NCBI RefSeq assembly: GCF_003415675.1
Contig: NZ_QFZK01000001.1
Location: forward strand, 310,001 to 374,000
Length of the DNA stretch: 64,000 nt
Origin: Rhodoferax lacus
GTDB lineage: Bacteria; Pseudomonadota; Gammaproteobacteria; Burkholderiales; Burkholderiaceae_C
Direction of reading: 5' to 3'
In this document: piece by piece, positions 17,698-26,446 of the stretch
Numbering within the stretch: position 1 is the first letter of the stretch
Layout: every line of letters starts with the position of its first letter
Translations under genes and position numbers: made by a program
The notes under the pieces: model-generated
The model's database searches: none
Seen by the model: the letters and a program-made list of their open reading frames with translations, nothing else
What the model was told of the DNA's origin: nothing

Positions 17698-18126
17698 TCA
17701 GGCCTTGTCGACCAGCAGGCGGTTGCCCACCAGCTCGGCCACACGGTGCGGCCCTGTGCTGGGCGACACGCCCGGGCGGTGAATGGCCGTCCAGCGGGCG
17801 CCGCGGTAATGCACGTCGGCCGTGCCATCCGGGTTCCACAATTCGATCTGGATGGTTTCGCCAATGTCCAGATTGACATTCGCATTGGCTTGGGCGGGTG
17901 CCTCCTGCTGGCGGCGCCCGGTCTGGCGCAGGTGCCAACCTACTACGGCGCCTCCACCCACCACGGCCGCGGTCACGATCTGTGTGGTCATGCCGTAGCC
18001 CAGGTGGGCCGCCACGGCAGCCACCGCAAAGCCGATGGCCAGCATCAGCAAATAAAAGGTGCCGGTGAGCAGCTCCACGGCAACTGCGCCGCCGGTAGCC
18101 AGCCACCAGAGGGTTGATTCAGCCAT
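17698..18126 (-). CDS. NfeD-like membrane protein (YbbJ type)
   Basis: A 142-residue partner of SPFH proteins. The start MAESTLWW at 18126 was chosen over an upstream in-frame ATG because it leads directly into the hydrophobic region. There are two to three transmembrane segments in residues 5-70 (including YLLMLAIGFAVAAVAAHLG), followed by a soluble OB-fold-like NfeD C-terminal domain (about 85-142) with IQIELWNPDGTADVHYRGARW. NfeD proteins of this short type lack the protease domain found in long forms. It is the first gene of a two-gene operon with qmcA and divergent from the decarboxylase gene. Confidence 0.88.
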   Translation of the reverse strand: MAESTLWWLATGGAVAVELLTGTFYLLMLAIGFAVAAVAAHLGYGMTTQIVTAAVVGGGAVVGWHLRQTGRRQQEAPAQANANVNLDIGETIQIELWNPDGTADVHYRGARWTAIHRPGVSPSTGPHRVAELVGNRLLVDKA

Positions 18127-18257
18127 ATCCGCGTACTCCGTGTGTTGATGACGCCACATTGTGGGCCAAAAGGTTTGCACTGCAACAAATCCCACACTTT
18201 TAGTACTTACACTCGCGGCTATTTGCTACGAATCTGCCCGTCGTTGGAGGCCCTGCC

Positions 18258-20537
18258 ATGAAGTTCCGTTTCCCCATCATCATCATCGATGAAGACTTTC
18301 GCTCCGAGAACACCTCGGGCCTGGGCATCCGTGCCCTGGCGCAGGCCATTGAATCCGAGGGCTTCGAGGTGCTCGGCGTTACCAGCTATGGCGACCTGAG
18401 CCAGTTTGCCCAGCAGCAGTCACGTGCCAGCGCCTTCATCCTGTCCATTGATGACGAAGAGTTCACACCCGGGCCGGACCTGGACCCGGCTGTGCTGAAC
18501 CTGCGCCACTTCATTGAAGAGGTGCGGCGCAAGAATCTGGACGTGCCTATCTACGTGTACGGGGAAACCAAGACCAGCCGCCACATTCCCAACGACATCC
18601 TGCGCGAGCTGCACGGCTTCATCCACATGTTTGAGGACACGCCCGAGTTTGTGGCGCGCCACATCATCCGCGAGGCCAAGAGCTATCTGGAAGGCGTGCA
18701 GCCGCCGTTCTTCAAGGCCCTGCTGGACTATGCCGAAGACGGCTCATACTCCTGGCATTGCCCCGGCCACTCCGGCGGCGTGGCCTTTTTGAAGAGCCCG
18801 GTGGGCCAGATGTTCCACCAGTTCTTTGGTGAGAACATGCTGCGCGCCGACGTCTGCAATGCGGTCGAAGAATTGGGCCAGTTACTGGACCATGACGGCG
18901 CCATTGGTGCCAGCGAGCGCAATGCCGCGCGCATCTTCAATGCCGACCACTGCTTCTTCGTCACCAACGGCACCAGCACCTCCAACAAGATGGTCTGGCA
19001 CCACACGGTGGCACCCGGCGACGTGGTGGTGGTGGACCGAAACTGCCACAAGTCCATCCTGCACAGCATCATCATGACCGGTTCCATCCCCGTCTTTTTG
19101 AAGCCCACGCGCAACCACTTCGGCATCATCGGCCCCATCCCCAAGGAAGAGTTCGAGATCGCCTCCATCCAGGCCAAGATCCGGGCCAACCCCCTGCTCA
19201 AGGGCGTGGATGCCAAGAAGGTCAAGCCACGCGTGCTGACACTCACCCAAAGCACCTACGACGGTGTGCTCTACAACACCGAGACCATCAAGAACATGCT
19301 GGACGGCTATGTGGAGAACCTGCACTTTGACGAGGCCTGGCTGCCGCACGCGGCCTTCCACCCTTTCTATGGCAGTTACCACTCCATGGGCAAAAAGCGC
19401 GCACGTCCTGTGAACGCCATGGTGTATGCCACCCAATCCATCCACAAGCTGCTGGCCGGCATCAGCCAGGCCAGCCATGTGCTGGTGCAGGACTCGCAGA
19501 CGGTCAAGCTCGACAGGCCGCTGTTCAACGAGGCCTATCTGATGCACACCAGCACCTCGCCGCAGTACAGCATCATCGCCAGCTGCGATGTGGCCGCTGC
19601 CATGATGGAGCCACCCGGTGGCACCGCGCTGGTGGAAGAAAGCATTGCCGAGGCGCTGGACTTCCGCCGCGCCATGCGCAAGATCGATGAGGAATACGGC
19701 GACGACTGGTGGTTCAAGGTCTGGGGCCCTGAGAAGTTTGCCGAAGAGGGCATAGGCCGGGCCACCGACTGGATCCTCAAGGGCGAAAGCAAGGCGGCCA
19801 AATCGGTCAAGGTGAACTGGCATGGCTTTGGCAAGATGGCCACCGGCTTCAACATGCTGGACCCGATCAAGGCCACCATCGTCACCCCCGGCATGGACCT
19901 GAACGGCACCTTTGCCAAGACCGGCATCCCAGCCAGCATCGTCACCAAGTTTTTGGCCGAGCACGGCGTGGTGGTGGAGAAGACCGGCCTGTACAGCTTC
20001 TTCATCATGTTCACCATCGGCATCACCAAGGGCCGCTGGAACAGCATGCTGACGGCCTTGCAGCAGTTCAAGGACGACTACGACAAGAACCAGCCTATGT
20101 GGCGCATCCTGCCGGAGTTCTGCCAGAAGCACCCGCGCTACGAGAAGATGGGCCTGGCCGACCTGTGCCAGCACCTGCACGCCCTGTACGCCAAGTACGA
20201 CATCGCGCGCCTGACCACCGATGTCTACCTGAGCGACCTGACCCCGGCCATGAAGCCCAGCGATGCCTACGCCCACATTGCCCAGCGCAAGACCGAGCGC
20301 GTGGAGATTGACAAGCTCGAAGGCCGCATCACCGTGGGCCTGGTCACACCGTACCCGCCCGGCATTCCGCTCCTGATTCCCGGTGAAGTGTTCAACAAGA
20401 AGATCGTGGACTACCTCAAGTTTGCGCGCGAGTTCAACACCCGCTGCCCGGGCTTCGAGACCGATGTGCACGGCCTGGTGGAAGAGCTCGATGCCGATGG
20501 CAAAGTGCATTACTTTGCAGACTGCGTGCGCGAGTAG
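18258..20537 (+). CDS. PLP-dependent arginine/lysine/ornithine decarboxylase (AdiA/LdcC family)
   Basis: A 759-residue fold-type I decarboxylase, close to the length of the biodegradative Arg, Lys and Orn decarboxylases. It has the N-terminal wing domain (residues 1-130), the PLP domain with HCPGHSGG, NGTSTSNK and the Schiff-base Lys397 in ATQSIHKLLAG, and the C-terminal domain with TPYPPGIPLLIPGE. GGAGG sits 8 nt ahead of the ATG. Such enzymes consume a proton and yield a polyamine or cadaverine, serving acid tolerance or polyamine supply. The substrate cannot be settled by eye. It is apparently monocistronic, with 136 bp before the next gene. Confidence 0.9.
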   Translation: MKFRFPIIIIDEDFRSENTSGLGIRALAQAIESEGFEVLGVTSYGDLSQFAQQQSRASAFILSIDDEEFTPGPDLDPAVLNLRHFIEEVRRKNLDVPIYVYGETKTSRHIPNDILRELHGFIHMFEDTPEFVARHIIREAKSYLEGVQPPFFKALLDYAEDGSYSWHCPGHSGGVAFLKSPVGQMFHQFFGENMLRADVCNAVEELGQLLDHDGAIGASERNAARIFNADHCFFVTNGTSTSNKMVWHHTVAPGDVVVVDRNCHKSILHSIIMTGSIPVFLKPTRNHFGIIGPIPKEEFEIASIQAKIRANPLLKGVDAKKVKPRVLTLTQSTYDGVLYNTETIKNMLDGYVENLHFDEAWLPHAAFHPFYGSYHSMGKKRARPVNAMVYATQSIHKLLAGISQASHVLVQDSQTVKLDRPLFNEAYLMHTSTSPQYSIIASCDVAAAMMEPPGGTALVEESIAEALDFRRAMRKIDEEYGDDWWFKVWGPEKFAEEGIGRATDWILKGESKAAKSVKVNWHGFGKMATGFNMLDPIKATIVTPGMDLNGTFAKTGIPASIVTKFLAEHGVVVEKTGLYSFFIMFTIGITKGRWNSMLTALQQFKDDYDKNQPMWRILPEFCQKHPRYEKMGLADLCQHLHALYAKYDIARLTTDVYLSDLTPAMKPSDAYAHIAQRKTERVEIDKLEGRITVGLVTPYPPGIPLLIPGEVFNKKIVDYLKFAREFNTRCPGFETDVHGLVEELDADGKVHYFADCVRE

Positions 20538-20673
20538 GGGCGGCGTGCCCAAATAGCCGTGGTTTCACCGGCTTTTCGGGCTTTAAGGCGCTGAGGCTGC
20601 CGGGAAAATCCAGCAACGGCAGCTTCCATGTGGATGACTTTGCCGCCTATATAAGCAAAGGTCGTTGCGCACC

Positions 20674-21915
20674 ATGAATGATTCAGCTGCCATATTGGGC
20701 CAGCAAGGCGGTTTGGAATACCTGGGCCTGGCGCCCTTTTTGCGTGCCAGCATTGCAGGGGCAGACCTGCGTCAGGCTACGCAGCAGATGCTGCAGGAGC
20801 TCGCCGAGGACAGCAGCAACCCCAACCTCCTGATGAACCTGGCCATCGCGGTGCAGTGCCTGAACCAAAAGGAGCTGGGCTTGGGGTTCATGCAGGAAGC
20901 ACTGTCCCTGCAAGCCACCTATGTCCTGCCGGCCCGGGTGCAGCCCGCACGGCTGCGCCTGCTGGTGCTGGCAACCCAAGGCAGCATCCAGGCCAATACG
21001 CCGCTGGAGTGTTTGCTGGAGGTGTCCGATATCGAACTGGTGCTGCATTACATCGAAGCCGGTGAGCACATGCTGGCCGATGTGCCAGCGCATGATGTGC
21101 TGTTTGTCGGCATTTCGGATTCCGACGCCAACCGCCCCTTGCTCAAAGCCTTGCAGAAGCAGCTTGAAGGCTGGAGCCGTCCGGTGCTGAACGCGCCCCA
21201 ATACATTCCCCACACCGGGCGGGACCAGGCCAGCAGCCTGCTCAGCGGAATTCCGCAGCTGTTGGCGCCACCGACTGTGCGCGTCTCAGTGGCCGACCTG
21301 TATGCGCTGGTGATGGGGCAAACCGGAGAATCGCAACTTGCCGGCGACTGCAGCTTTCCCATCATTCTGCGGCCCGTGGGTTCGCAGGCCGGGGCAGACC
21401 TGCAAAAGATTGACAACGCTGCCGAGGTAGCCCACTACCTGGCCGGGCTGGAGGACACCGAATTCTTCCTGGCCCCGTTTATTGACTACAGCGATGCCGA
21501 AGGCCAGTTCCGCAAGATCCGTATCGCCTTCATCAAGGGCCAGGCCTTTGTCTGCCATATGGGTATCTCATCCAACTGGATGATTCACTATGTGAACGCG
21601 GGCATGTACGAGGACGACTGGAAGCGCCAGGAGGAAGCCCGCTTCATGCGGGACTTTCCGGACTTTGTGCAAAGGCATCGGGCCGCGCTGGACACTATTT
21701 GCCAGCGCATGCAGCTGGACTATCTGGTGATGGACTGCGCCGAAACCCGGGACGGAGAGCTGCTGCTGTTTGAAATCGACCATGGCGGCGTGGTGCATGC
21801 CATGGATGTGGAACAGATTTTTCCCTACAAGAACGAACACATTCACAAGGCCCAAATGGCGTTTCGGGAACTGCTGTACGGCCTGCTTCCCCGGACGGTA
21901 TCGGCCGGGCTTTGA
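20674..21915 (+). CDS. ATP-grasp-like protein with helical N-terminal domain
   Basis: A 413-residue soluble protein with no named function that I recognise. The N-terminal 90 residues are helical and TPR-like (NPNLLMNLAIAVQCLNQKELG). The C-terminal half resembles RimK/glutathione-synthetase ATP-grasp enzymes: a GSQAG loop near residue 240 after a buried strand (FPIILRPV), RKIRIAFIKGQAF, and a metal-binding-like LLLFEIDHGGVVHAMD near 370. Usual ATP-grasp enzymes have Glu-x-Asn there; here it is Glu-x-Asp. Expected chemistry is ATP-driven ligation of a carboxylate to an amine. It precedes flaG by 54 bp on the same strand. The partner or substrate is unknown. Confidence 0.7.
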   Translation: MNDSAAILGQQGGLEYLGLAPFLRASIAGADLRQATQQMLQELAEDSSNPNLLMNLAIAVQCLNQKELGLGFMQEALSLQATYVLPARVQPARLRLLVLATQGSIQANTPLECLLEVSDIELVLHYIEAGEHMLADVPAHDVLFVGISDSDANRPLLKALQKQLEGWSRPVLNAPQYIPHTGRDQASSLLSGIPQLLAPPTVRVSVADLYALVMGQTGESQLAGDCSFPIILRPVGSQAGADLQKIDNAAEVAHYLAGLEDTEFFLAPFIDYSDAEGQFRKIRIAFIKGQAFVCHMGISSNWMIHYVNAGMYEDDWKRQEEARFMRDFPDFVQRHRAALDTICQRMQLDYLVMDCAETRDGELLLFEIDHGGVVHAMDVEQIFPYKNEHIHKAQMAFRELLYGLLPRTVSAGL

Positions 21916-21935
21916 AAATATCCAGAAAATAGTCC

Positions 21936-21962
21936 TCAAGATTGCTTCGGAACTTCCGAAGA
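21936..21962 (+). promoter_or_regulatory. Possible flagellar sigma-28 promoter overlapping a palindrome, ahead of flaG
   Basis: TCAAGATT, exactly 11 nt, then TCCGAAGA resembles the sigma-28 consensus TAAAGTTT-N11-GCCGATAA at 11 of 16 positions. The region includes the perfect dyad CTTCGGAA-C-TTCCGAAG (21945-21961). The flaG start follows so closely that a transcript from here would be nearly leaderless, which weakens the call. Confidence 0.3.
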
Positions 21963-21969
21963 TGAGGCT

Positions 21970-22383
21970 ATGGCTACCGTTTCGTCCACCCAATCGCAAC
22001 CCAGCTTGCCTCAGGTTCTGGTGCCTGTGGCAGTGCGGCCGGATGTGGGGGCGGTTGCGATCGAGGTGAAAACGGGTGCAATGGCAAGCGATGCCAGCAA
22101 GCCTGAGGTGCAGAGCAGCACCAGCAAGACCATCAAGCAAGCGGCCAAGGCCCTTTCCAAGGAAGAACTGGCCAGCCAGGTGCAAGATCTGCAGGCGAAG
22201 ATGGACAAGCTGAACCCGGCGCTGGCCTTTGTGGTGGACCAAACCACGGGCAAAGCCTTGATCCAGCTGACGGACAGGGCCACCAAAGAGGTAATCCTGC
22301 AGTTCCCCTCGGAAGCCGCCCTGCAAATTACCCGGGCCTTGGACCGTTTTCAAAAGGGTCAGCTGGTTAGTCGTACGGTTTAG
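21970..22383 (+). CDS. flaG: FlaG family flagellar protein
   Basis: A 137-residue protein whose second half is a FlaG domain: VDQTTGKALIQLTDRATKE, then the characteristic ending FPSEAALQITRALDRFQKG. FlaG proteins are small, lie near flagellin genes and influence filament length and assembly, but their biochemistry is poorly known. The N-terminal half is variable, with a Lys/Ala helical segment (SKTIKQAAKALSKEELASQ). No flagellin gene is in the window. It shares a strand with the ATP-grasp-like gene upstream and is closed by a strong terminator. Confidence 0.85.
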   Translation: MATVSSTQSQPSLPQVLVPVAVRPDVGAVAIEVKTGAMASDASKPEVQSSTSKTIKQAAKALSKEELASQVQDLQAKMDKLNPALAFVVDQTTGKALIQLTDRATKEVILQFPSEAALQITRALDRFQKGQLVSRTV

Positions 22384-22406
22384 TGTGCGGAAGCGTGGAA
22401 AGACAT

Positions 22407-22437
22407 AAAAAAGAGCGCCCAAGGCGCTCTTTTTTTT
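22407..22437. terminator. Bidirectional rho-independent terminator after flaG
   Basis: GAGCGCC-CAA-GGCGCTC is a perfect 7-bp G/C-rich stem. Six A precede it and eight T follow it, so it can end flaG on the plus strand and the FabMG-like gene on the minus strand. Confidence 0.92.
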
Positions 22438-22449
22438 GGCTGTGTGACT

Positions 22450-23766
22450 TCAAGCGTGCAGCAGATTGAGCTGGCGCGCAATGATGTCATGGTTGAGCCA
22501 CAGCACCGGGCCGGTGGGCGCCGAGGACTCGCGGAAGATCAGTGGGCCGGTGGCTTCAATCACCAGTCCACTGAGCAGGTCAGTCACCAAGGCCTTGCTG
22601 TCGCGGTGCATTTTCTGCACCTCGTCCGAGGTGCCAATGGTCAGGTCGGCCTGCAACTGGCTGTTGGGCATGGGCCAGGCAGCGAAGTTGCGGAAGGGCA
22701 GCATGACCGGGTTGCGCTGGAAGTCCAGCACCTTGTCCAGCACCTGCTCCAGCGTGATGCCGTCGGCCAGCAATGCCTGGCTGGCTTCGAACTGCGCCTG
22801 GGCCCAAGCGCCACCGTTTTCCTTCTTGAGGGCGTTGAGCAGCGGGATCAATGGCAACTCCACGCCGGCAAAAATGTCGGACGAGTTGGTGCGGATTTCC
22901 GGGCAGTTGTAGACGGTGGCCTTGATGCCCCGGCTCCACGCTTCCTCGGCAATGCGCTCCAGGCGCATCTTGGCCAGGCCCTGGGTGTAGTTGGTATAGG
23001 TCTGCCAGTGGTAGCTGCCGTCAATCAGGATCTCGGTGCCGTGGTAGCCATAGGCCGAATAGCGCACCTGGGCTCCCGAGCCTTCCGCACGGGCGCGGAT
23101 GGCGGCGCTGGCTTCAATCAGGTGCCCGAAGGTGTTGGCCGACACTTCATCAAAATTTTTCAGGATCAGCTTGCCCAGGTCGCTGTCCAGCAGCGTTTGC
23201 GAGGACATGAAGCGCTCGCCACGGCCCTTGTACACGCGGTTGGCAATGGCCAAAAACACCTTGGCCTTGGGAATGCCGCCGGCCATGGTGTGGGCAAAAA
23301 ATACATTGCGGCCTGCGGGAATCATCTCGCCCAGGGTGGCCATCACCTCAGCCAGCGCATCGGTGAAGCGCTTGACGCCAATGGCCTGGCACTTGTCGAT
23401 ATGGGCCCAGTCTAGTTTGTCCTCGGTCCAGGTCTTGAGGGTGAGGGCGCCCAGCAGGTCGGTGGGGGTGGGCTCACCGGCGGGCGCATCGGCATCAAAG
23501 CCGGCCATCAGCGGCACATTGATGATCGTGCCGCCCAGTGCCAGTTCGGCTGCAGTCAGTTCCTCCGCGTTCAGAGGGCGCAGCGCGTTGCCGGCGTCGC
23601 GTCGGCCCACGGTGATGCCGATGATCTGCATGCCCGCCTGACGCGCTTCATTCACCAGGCCATTGGCGTAGCCGCGTCCAAAGAGTTCGCCAAACAGCAC
23701 GAACACGTCGCCTGCCTTAAAGATGTTCTGTTGGGGAAGTTGGTGCAAAGGGATAGGTGTGTTCAT
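22450..23766 (-). CDS. FabMG-like putative enoyl-ACP reductase family protein
   Basis: A 438-residue protein that I place, with reservation, in the family annotated after FabMG, an enoyl-ACP reductase described from a metagenome. It starts with a Rossmann-like strand-loop-helix (VFVLFGELFGRGYANGLV, near residue 20). Near the middle it has YTNYTQGLAKMRLE, a GLAK segment like that of FabI; the Tyr seven places before the FabI Lys is Asn here, with Tyr at six and nine places before it. It is downstream of fabI on the same strand, 55 bp away, so fatty acid synthesis is a plausible role. ATG at 23766 is preferred to a TTG 21 bp upstream. Confidence 0.65.
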   Translation of the reverse strand: MNTPIPLHQLPQQNIFKAGDVFVLFGELFGRGYANGLVNEARQAGMQIIGITVGRRDAGNALRPLNAEELTAAELALGGTIINVPLMAGFDADAPAGEPTPTDLLGALTLKTWTEDKLDWAHIDKCQAIGVKRFTDALAEVMATLGEMIPAGRNVFFAHTMAGGIPKAKVFLAIANRVYKGRGERFMSSQTLLDSDLGKLILKNFDEVSANTFGHLIEASAAIRARAEGSGAQVRYSAYGYHGTEILIDGSYHWQTYTNYTQGLAKMRLERIAEEAWSRGIKATVYNCPEIRTNSSDIFAGVELPLIPLLNALKKENGGAWAQAQFEASQALLADGITLEQVLDKVLDFQRNPVMLPFRNFAAWPMPNSQLQADLTIGTSDEVQKMHRDSKALVTDLLSGLVIEATGPLIFRESSAPTGPVLWLNHDIIARQLNLLHA

Positions 23767-23821
23767 GTCTGTATTATTACTTTTCAATTGGTGCAGTCGG
23801 CCTTACTCGGCCTCGCTCGAC

Positions 23822-24619
23822 TTAGTCAGCCGCAACGGCGCCCATGGTCTTGCTGTGGCCGCCGTCCACATAGGTGATTTCAGCGGTAATGCCGCTGGCC
23901 AGGTCGCTCAGCATGAAGGCGGCCACATTGCCAACCTCTTCGATTGTCACATTGCGGCGCGTGGGTGCGGCCGCTGCCACGTAGTTCAGTAGCTTGCCAA
24001 AGTCCTTCACGCCGCTGGCGGCCAGCGTTTTGATCGGGCCGGCGCTGATGCCATTGACGCGGATGGCGCGGCCATCGGGCATGCAGCCCACAGCCTCGGC
24101 CAGGTAGCGCACCGAGGCTTCAAGAGATGCCTTGGCCAGGCCCATGGTGTTGTAGTGCGGAATGATGCGTTCGGCACCCAGGTAACTCAGGGTCAGCAGG
24201 GCGGCCTTGTCGTTGAGGTAGGGCAGGGCGGCTTTGGCCATGGCCGGAAAGCTGTAGGCGCTGATGTCATGGGCCACCTTGAAGCTCTCACGCGAGAGCC
24301 CGTCCAAAAAGTTGCCGGCAATGGCTTCACGCGGCGCAAAGCCGATGCTGTGCACAAAGCCGTCGAAGGTGGGCCAGCTGGCAGACAGGTCTTTGAAGAG
24401 TGCGGCGATCTGCTCATCGCTGCCCACATCGCAATCAAACACCAGTTCAGATTCGAATTCCGCTGCAAACTCGGTGATGCGCTCCCGGAAGCGCTCTCCC
24501 GCATAGCTGAAGGCCAGCTCGGCCCCTTGTTGGCGGCAGGCTGTGGCAATGCCATAGGCAATGGAGCGGTTCGAAAGCACGCCGGTAATCAACAATTTTT
24601 TGCCAGCTAAAAAGCCCAT
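23822..24619 (-). CDS. fabI: Enoyl-[acyl-carrier-protein] reductase (NADH), FabI
   Basis: FabI carries out the last reduction of each fatty acid elongation cycle and is the target of triclosan. The 265-residue protein starts [16 protein letters not shown], with the NAD-binding loop and the RSIAYGIA helix. The catalytic Tyr146, Tyr156 and Lys163 are in place ([19 protein letters not shown]), and [13 protein letters not shown] follows as in typical FabI. A much longer frame upstream lies over the antisense strand of yejA and was discarded. It is divergent from yejA with 42 bp between starts. The FabMG-like gene follows. Confidence 0.96.
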   Translation of the reverse strand: MGFLAGKKLLITGVLSNRSIAYGIATACRQQGAELAFSYAGERFRERITEFAAEFESELVFDCDVGSDEQIAALFKDLSASWPTFDGFVHSIGFAPREAIAGNFLDGLSRESFKVAHDISAYSFPAMAKAALPYLNDKAALLTLSYLGAERIIPHYNTMGLAKASLEASVRYLAEAVGCMPDGRAIRVNGISAGPIKTLAASGVKDFGKLLNYVAAAAPTRRNVTIEEVGNVAAFMLSDLASGITAEITYVDGGHSKTMGAVAAD

Positions 24620-24661
24620 AGGTCCTCGGGAAGATTGCATTGTCTGGTGCAGAATTGTCGC

Positions 24662-26446
24662 ATGCGTCTTTTGCTGTCCATGCTGCTCTGTGTCTGTGCC
24701 TTTCCCGGCTGGGCCGCGCACGGGTATGCCCTGTGGGACGACTTCAAATACGCCCCGGGCTTTGACCACTTCGACTACGTCAACCCAGCTGCCCCCAAGG
24801 GGGGTGAGCTGCGCCTGGTGAGCAACCTGCGCGTGTCCACCTTTGACAAGTACAACCCCTTCACCATCAAAGGCTCGGCCCCGGCGTATCTGAGCAGCCT
24901 GATGTTCGACACCCTGCTCACCGGCTCCCTGGACGAAACTGCCACCGCTTACGGCCTGCTGGCTGAGGACGTGCAAGTGGCGCCGGACCGCTTGAGTGCC
25001 ACGTTTCGCCTGCGCGCCAACGCCCGTTTCCACAATGGCGACGCGGTGCTGGCAGCCGACGTGAAGCACAGCTTTGACACCCTGAACGGCCCGCTGGTAT
25101 CGCCCAGCATCCGCAGCAATTTGGAGGACGTAGCGGGCGTGGACGTACTGGATACGCGCACCGTGCGCTACCGCTTTAAAAAACCCAACCGCGAGCTACC
25201 GCTCACCGTGGGCGGCCTGCCGGTGTTCAGCCAGCGCTGGGGTCAGGGCAAGCCCTTTGACCAGGTGGTGATGGACATCCCCATTGGCAGCGGCCCCTAC
25301 AAGATCGGCCCGGTGAACTTTGGCAAAGACATCACCTACGTGCGTGACCCATCGTACTGGGCGCGGGACCTGAGTGTGCGCAAGGGCACGGCCAACTTTG
25401 ACCGCATCACCGTCAAGATTTACAAGGACAACACGGCCAAACTCGAGGCCCTCAAGGCGGGCGAATTTGACCTGATGCGTTTTTTCTCGGCCGGTGACTG
25501 GGCCCGGCGCGTCAACGGTCGCAAGTTCGACACCGGCGAGCTGGTCAAGGCCGAACTGCCGCACCGCCTGCCCACCGGTTTTCAGAGCTACGTGCTCAAT
25601 ACCCGCCGCCCGCTGCTGCAGGATGTACGCGTGCGCCAGGCCCTGGGCCTGGCCCTGGACTACGAGTGGATGAACCGCCAGATGTTTTACGGCGCCTACC
25701 AGCGCGTGCAGGGCCTGTTTGGCAACACCGACTGCCAGGCCAGCGGCGAGCCGGATGCCGCGCAGTTGGCATTGCTGCAACCCTGGCGCAGCAAGATTCC
25801 GGACGCAAGCTTCGGCCCCATGGCCACAGCACCGCGCACCGATGGAACCAACAGCCTGCGCGGCAACCTGCGCCAAGCCCAGCAACTGCTCAAGGATGCG
25901 GGCTGGGAATACCGCGACGGCGCCCTGCGCAACAGCAAGAATGCGGTGCTGGAGTTGGAGATGCTGGACAGCAACGAGGGCGGTGCCCGCGTGGTCAGCC
26001 CCTGGGCGCGCAACCTGGAAAAAATTGGCGTGAAGCTCAACTTCCGCACCGCTGACTTCTCGCTCTACCAGCAGCGCCTGCAGAAGTTTGATTTCGATAT
26101 CGTCTCGCTGGCCTATGGCGGCACCAACAACCCCGGTCAGGAATTTGCCGACCTGTTTGGCAGCAAGGCCGCCACACAGGAAGACTCGGGCAACCACAGC
26201 GGCATCCAGAGCCCGGCGGTGGATGCGCTCATCACCGCGATGGTGAGCGCCAAATCCAAGGCCGAACTGCTGCCCGCCTGCCGCGCGCTGGACCGCTTGA
26301 TTGCCCATAGCCACATCCTTATCCCCCAATGGTCGGCCTCCACCCACCGCATGGTCTTTAATGCCTGGCGCCTGGCCAAGCCGGACACCGTGCCTCCGTA
26401 TTCCCCGGGCGAGAGCTGGGCCATTGAAACCTGGTGGGCACGCTGA
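24662..26446 (+). CDS. yejA: Peptide ABC transporter substrate-binding protein YejA
   Basis: Periplasmic binding protein (SBP family 5) of the YejABEF importer, which takes up oligopeptides and, in E. coli, microcin C. The 594-residue protein begins with a signal peptide ([21 protein letters not shown], cut after WAA). It then has the YejA-type features [17 protein letters not shown] and [19 protein letters not shown] segments, and a family 5 motif ([16 protein letters not shown] region) around residues 115-130. The ATG at 24662 gives the proper signal sequence, so the upstream start was not used. Its TGA overlaps the ATG of yejB. Confidence 0.93.
   Translation: MRLLLSMLLCVCAFPGWAAHGYALWDDFKYAPGFDHFDYVNPAAPKGGELRLVSNLRVSTFDKYNPFTIKGSAPAYLSSLMFDTLLTGSLDETATAYGLLAEDVQVAPDRLSATFRLRANARFHNGDAVLAADVKHSFDTLNGPLVSPSIRSNLEDVAGVDVLDTRTVRYRFKKPNRELPLTVGGLPVFSQRWGQGKPFDQVVMDIPIGSGPYKIGPVNFGKDITYVRDPSYWARDLSVRKGTANFDRITVKIYKDNTAKLEALKAGEFDLMRFFSAGDWARRVNGRKFDTGELVKAELPHRLPTGFQSYVLNTRRPLLQDVRVRQALGLALDYEWMNRQMFYGAYQRVQGLFGNTDCQASGEPDAAQLALLQPWRSKIPDASFGPMATAPRTDGTNSLRGNLRQAQQLLKDAGWEYRDGALRNSKNAVLELEMLDSNEGGARVVSPWARNLEKIGVKLNFRTADFSLYQQRLQKFDFDIVSLAYGGTNNPGQEFADLFGSKAATQEDSGNHSGIQSPAVDALITAMVSAKSKAELLPACRALDRLIAHSHILIPQWSASTHRMVFNAWRLAKPDTVPPYSPGESWAIETWWAR

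Noticed and set aside
20538..20673. Open frame of about 45 codons ending RGFTGFSGFKALRLPGK..., stopping inside the ATG of the ATP-grasp gene (ATGA)
   Set aside because: It has no start codon, runs in from the decarboxylase reading-frame shadow and matches nothing I recognise. It may be a gene remnant, but support is too thin.
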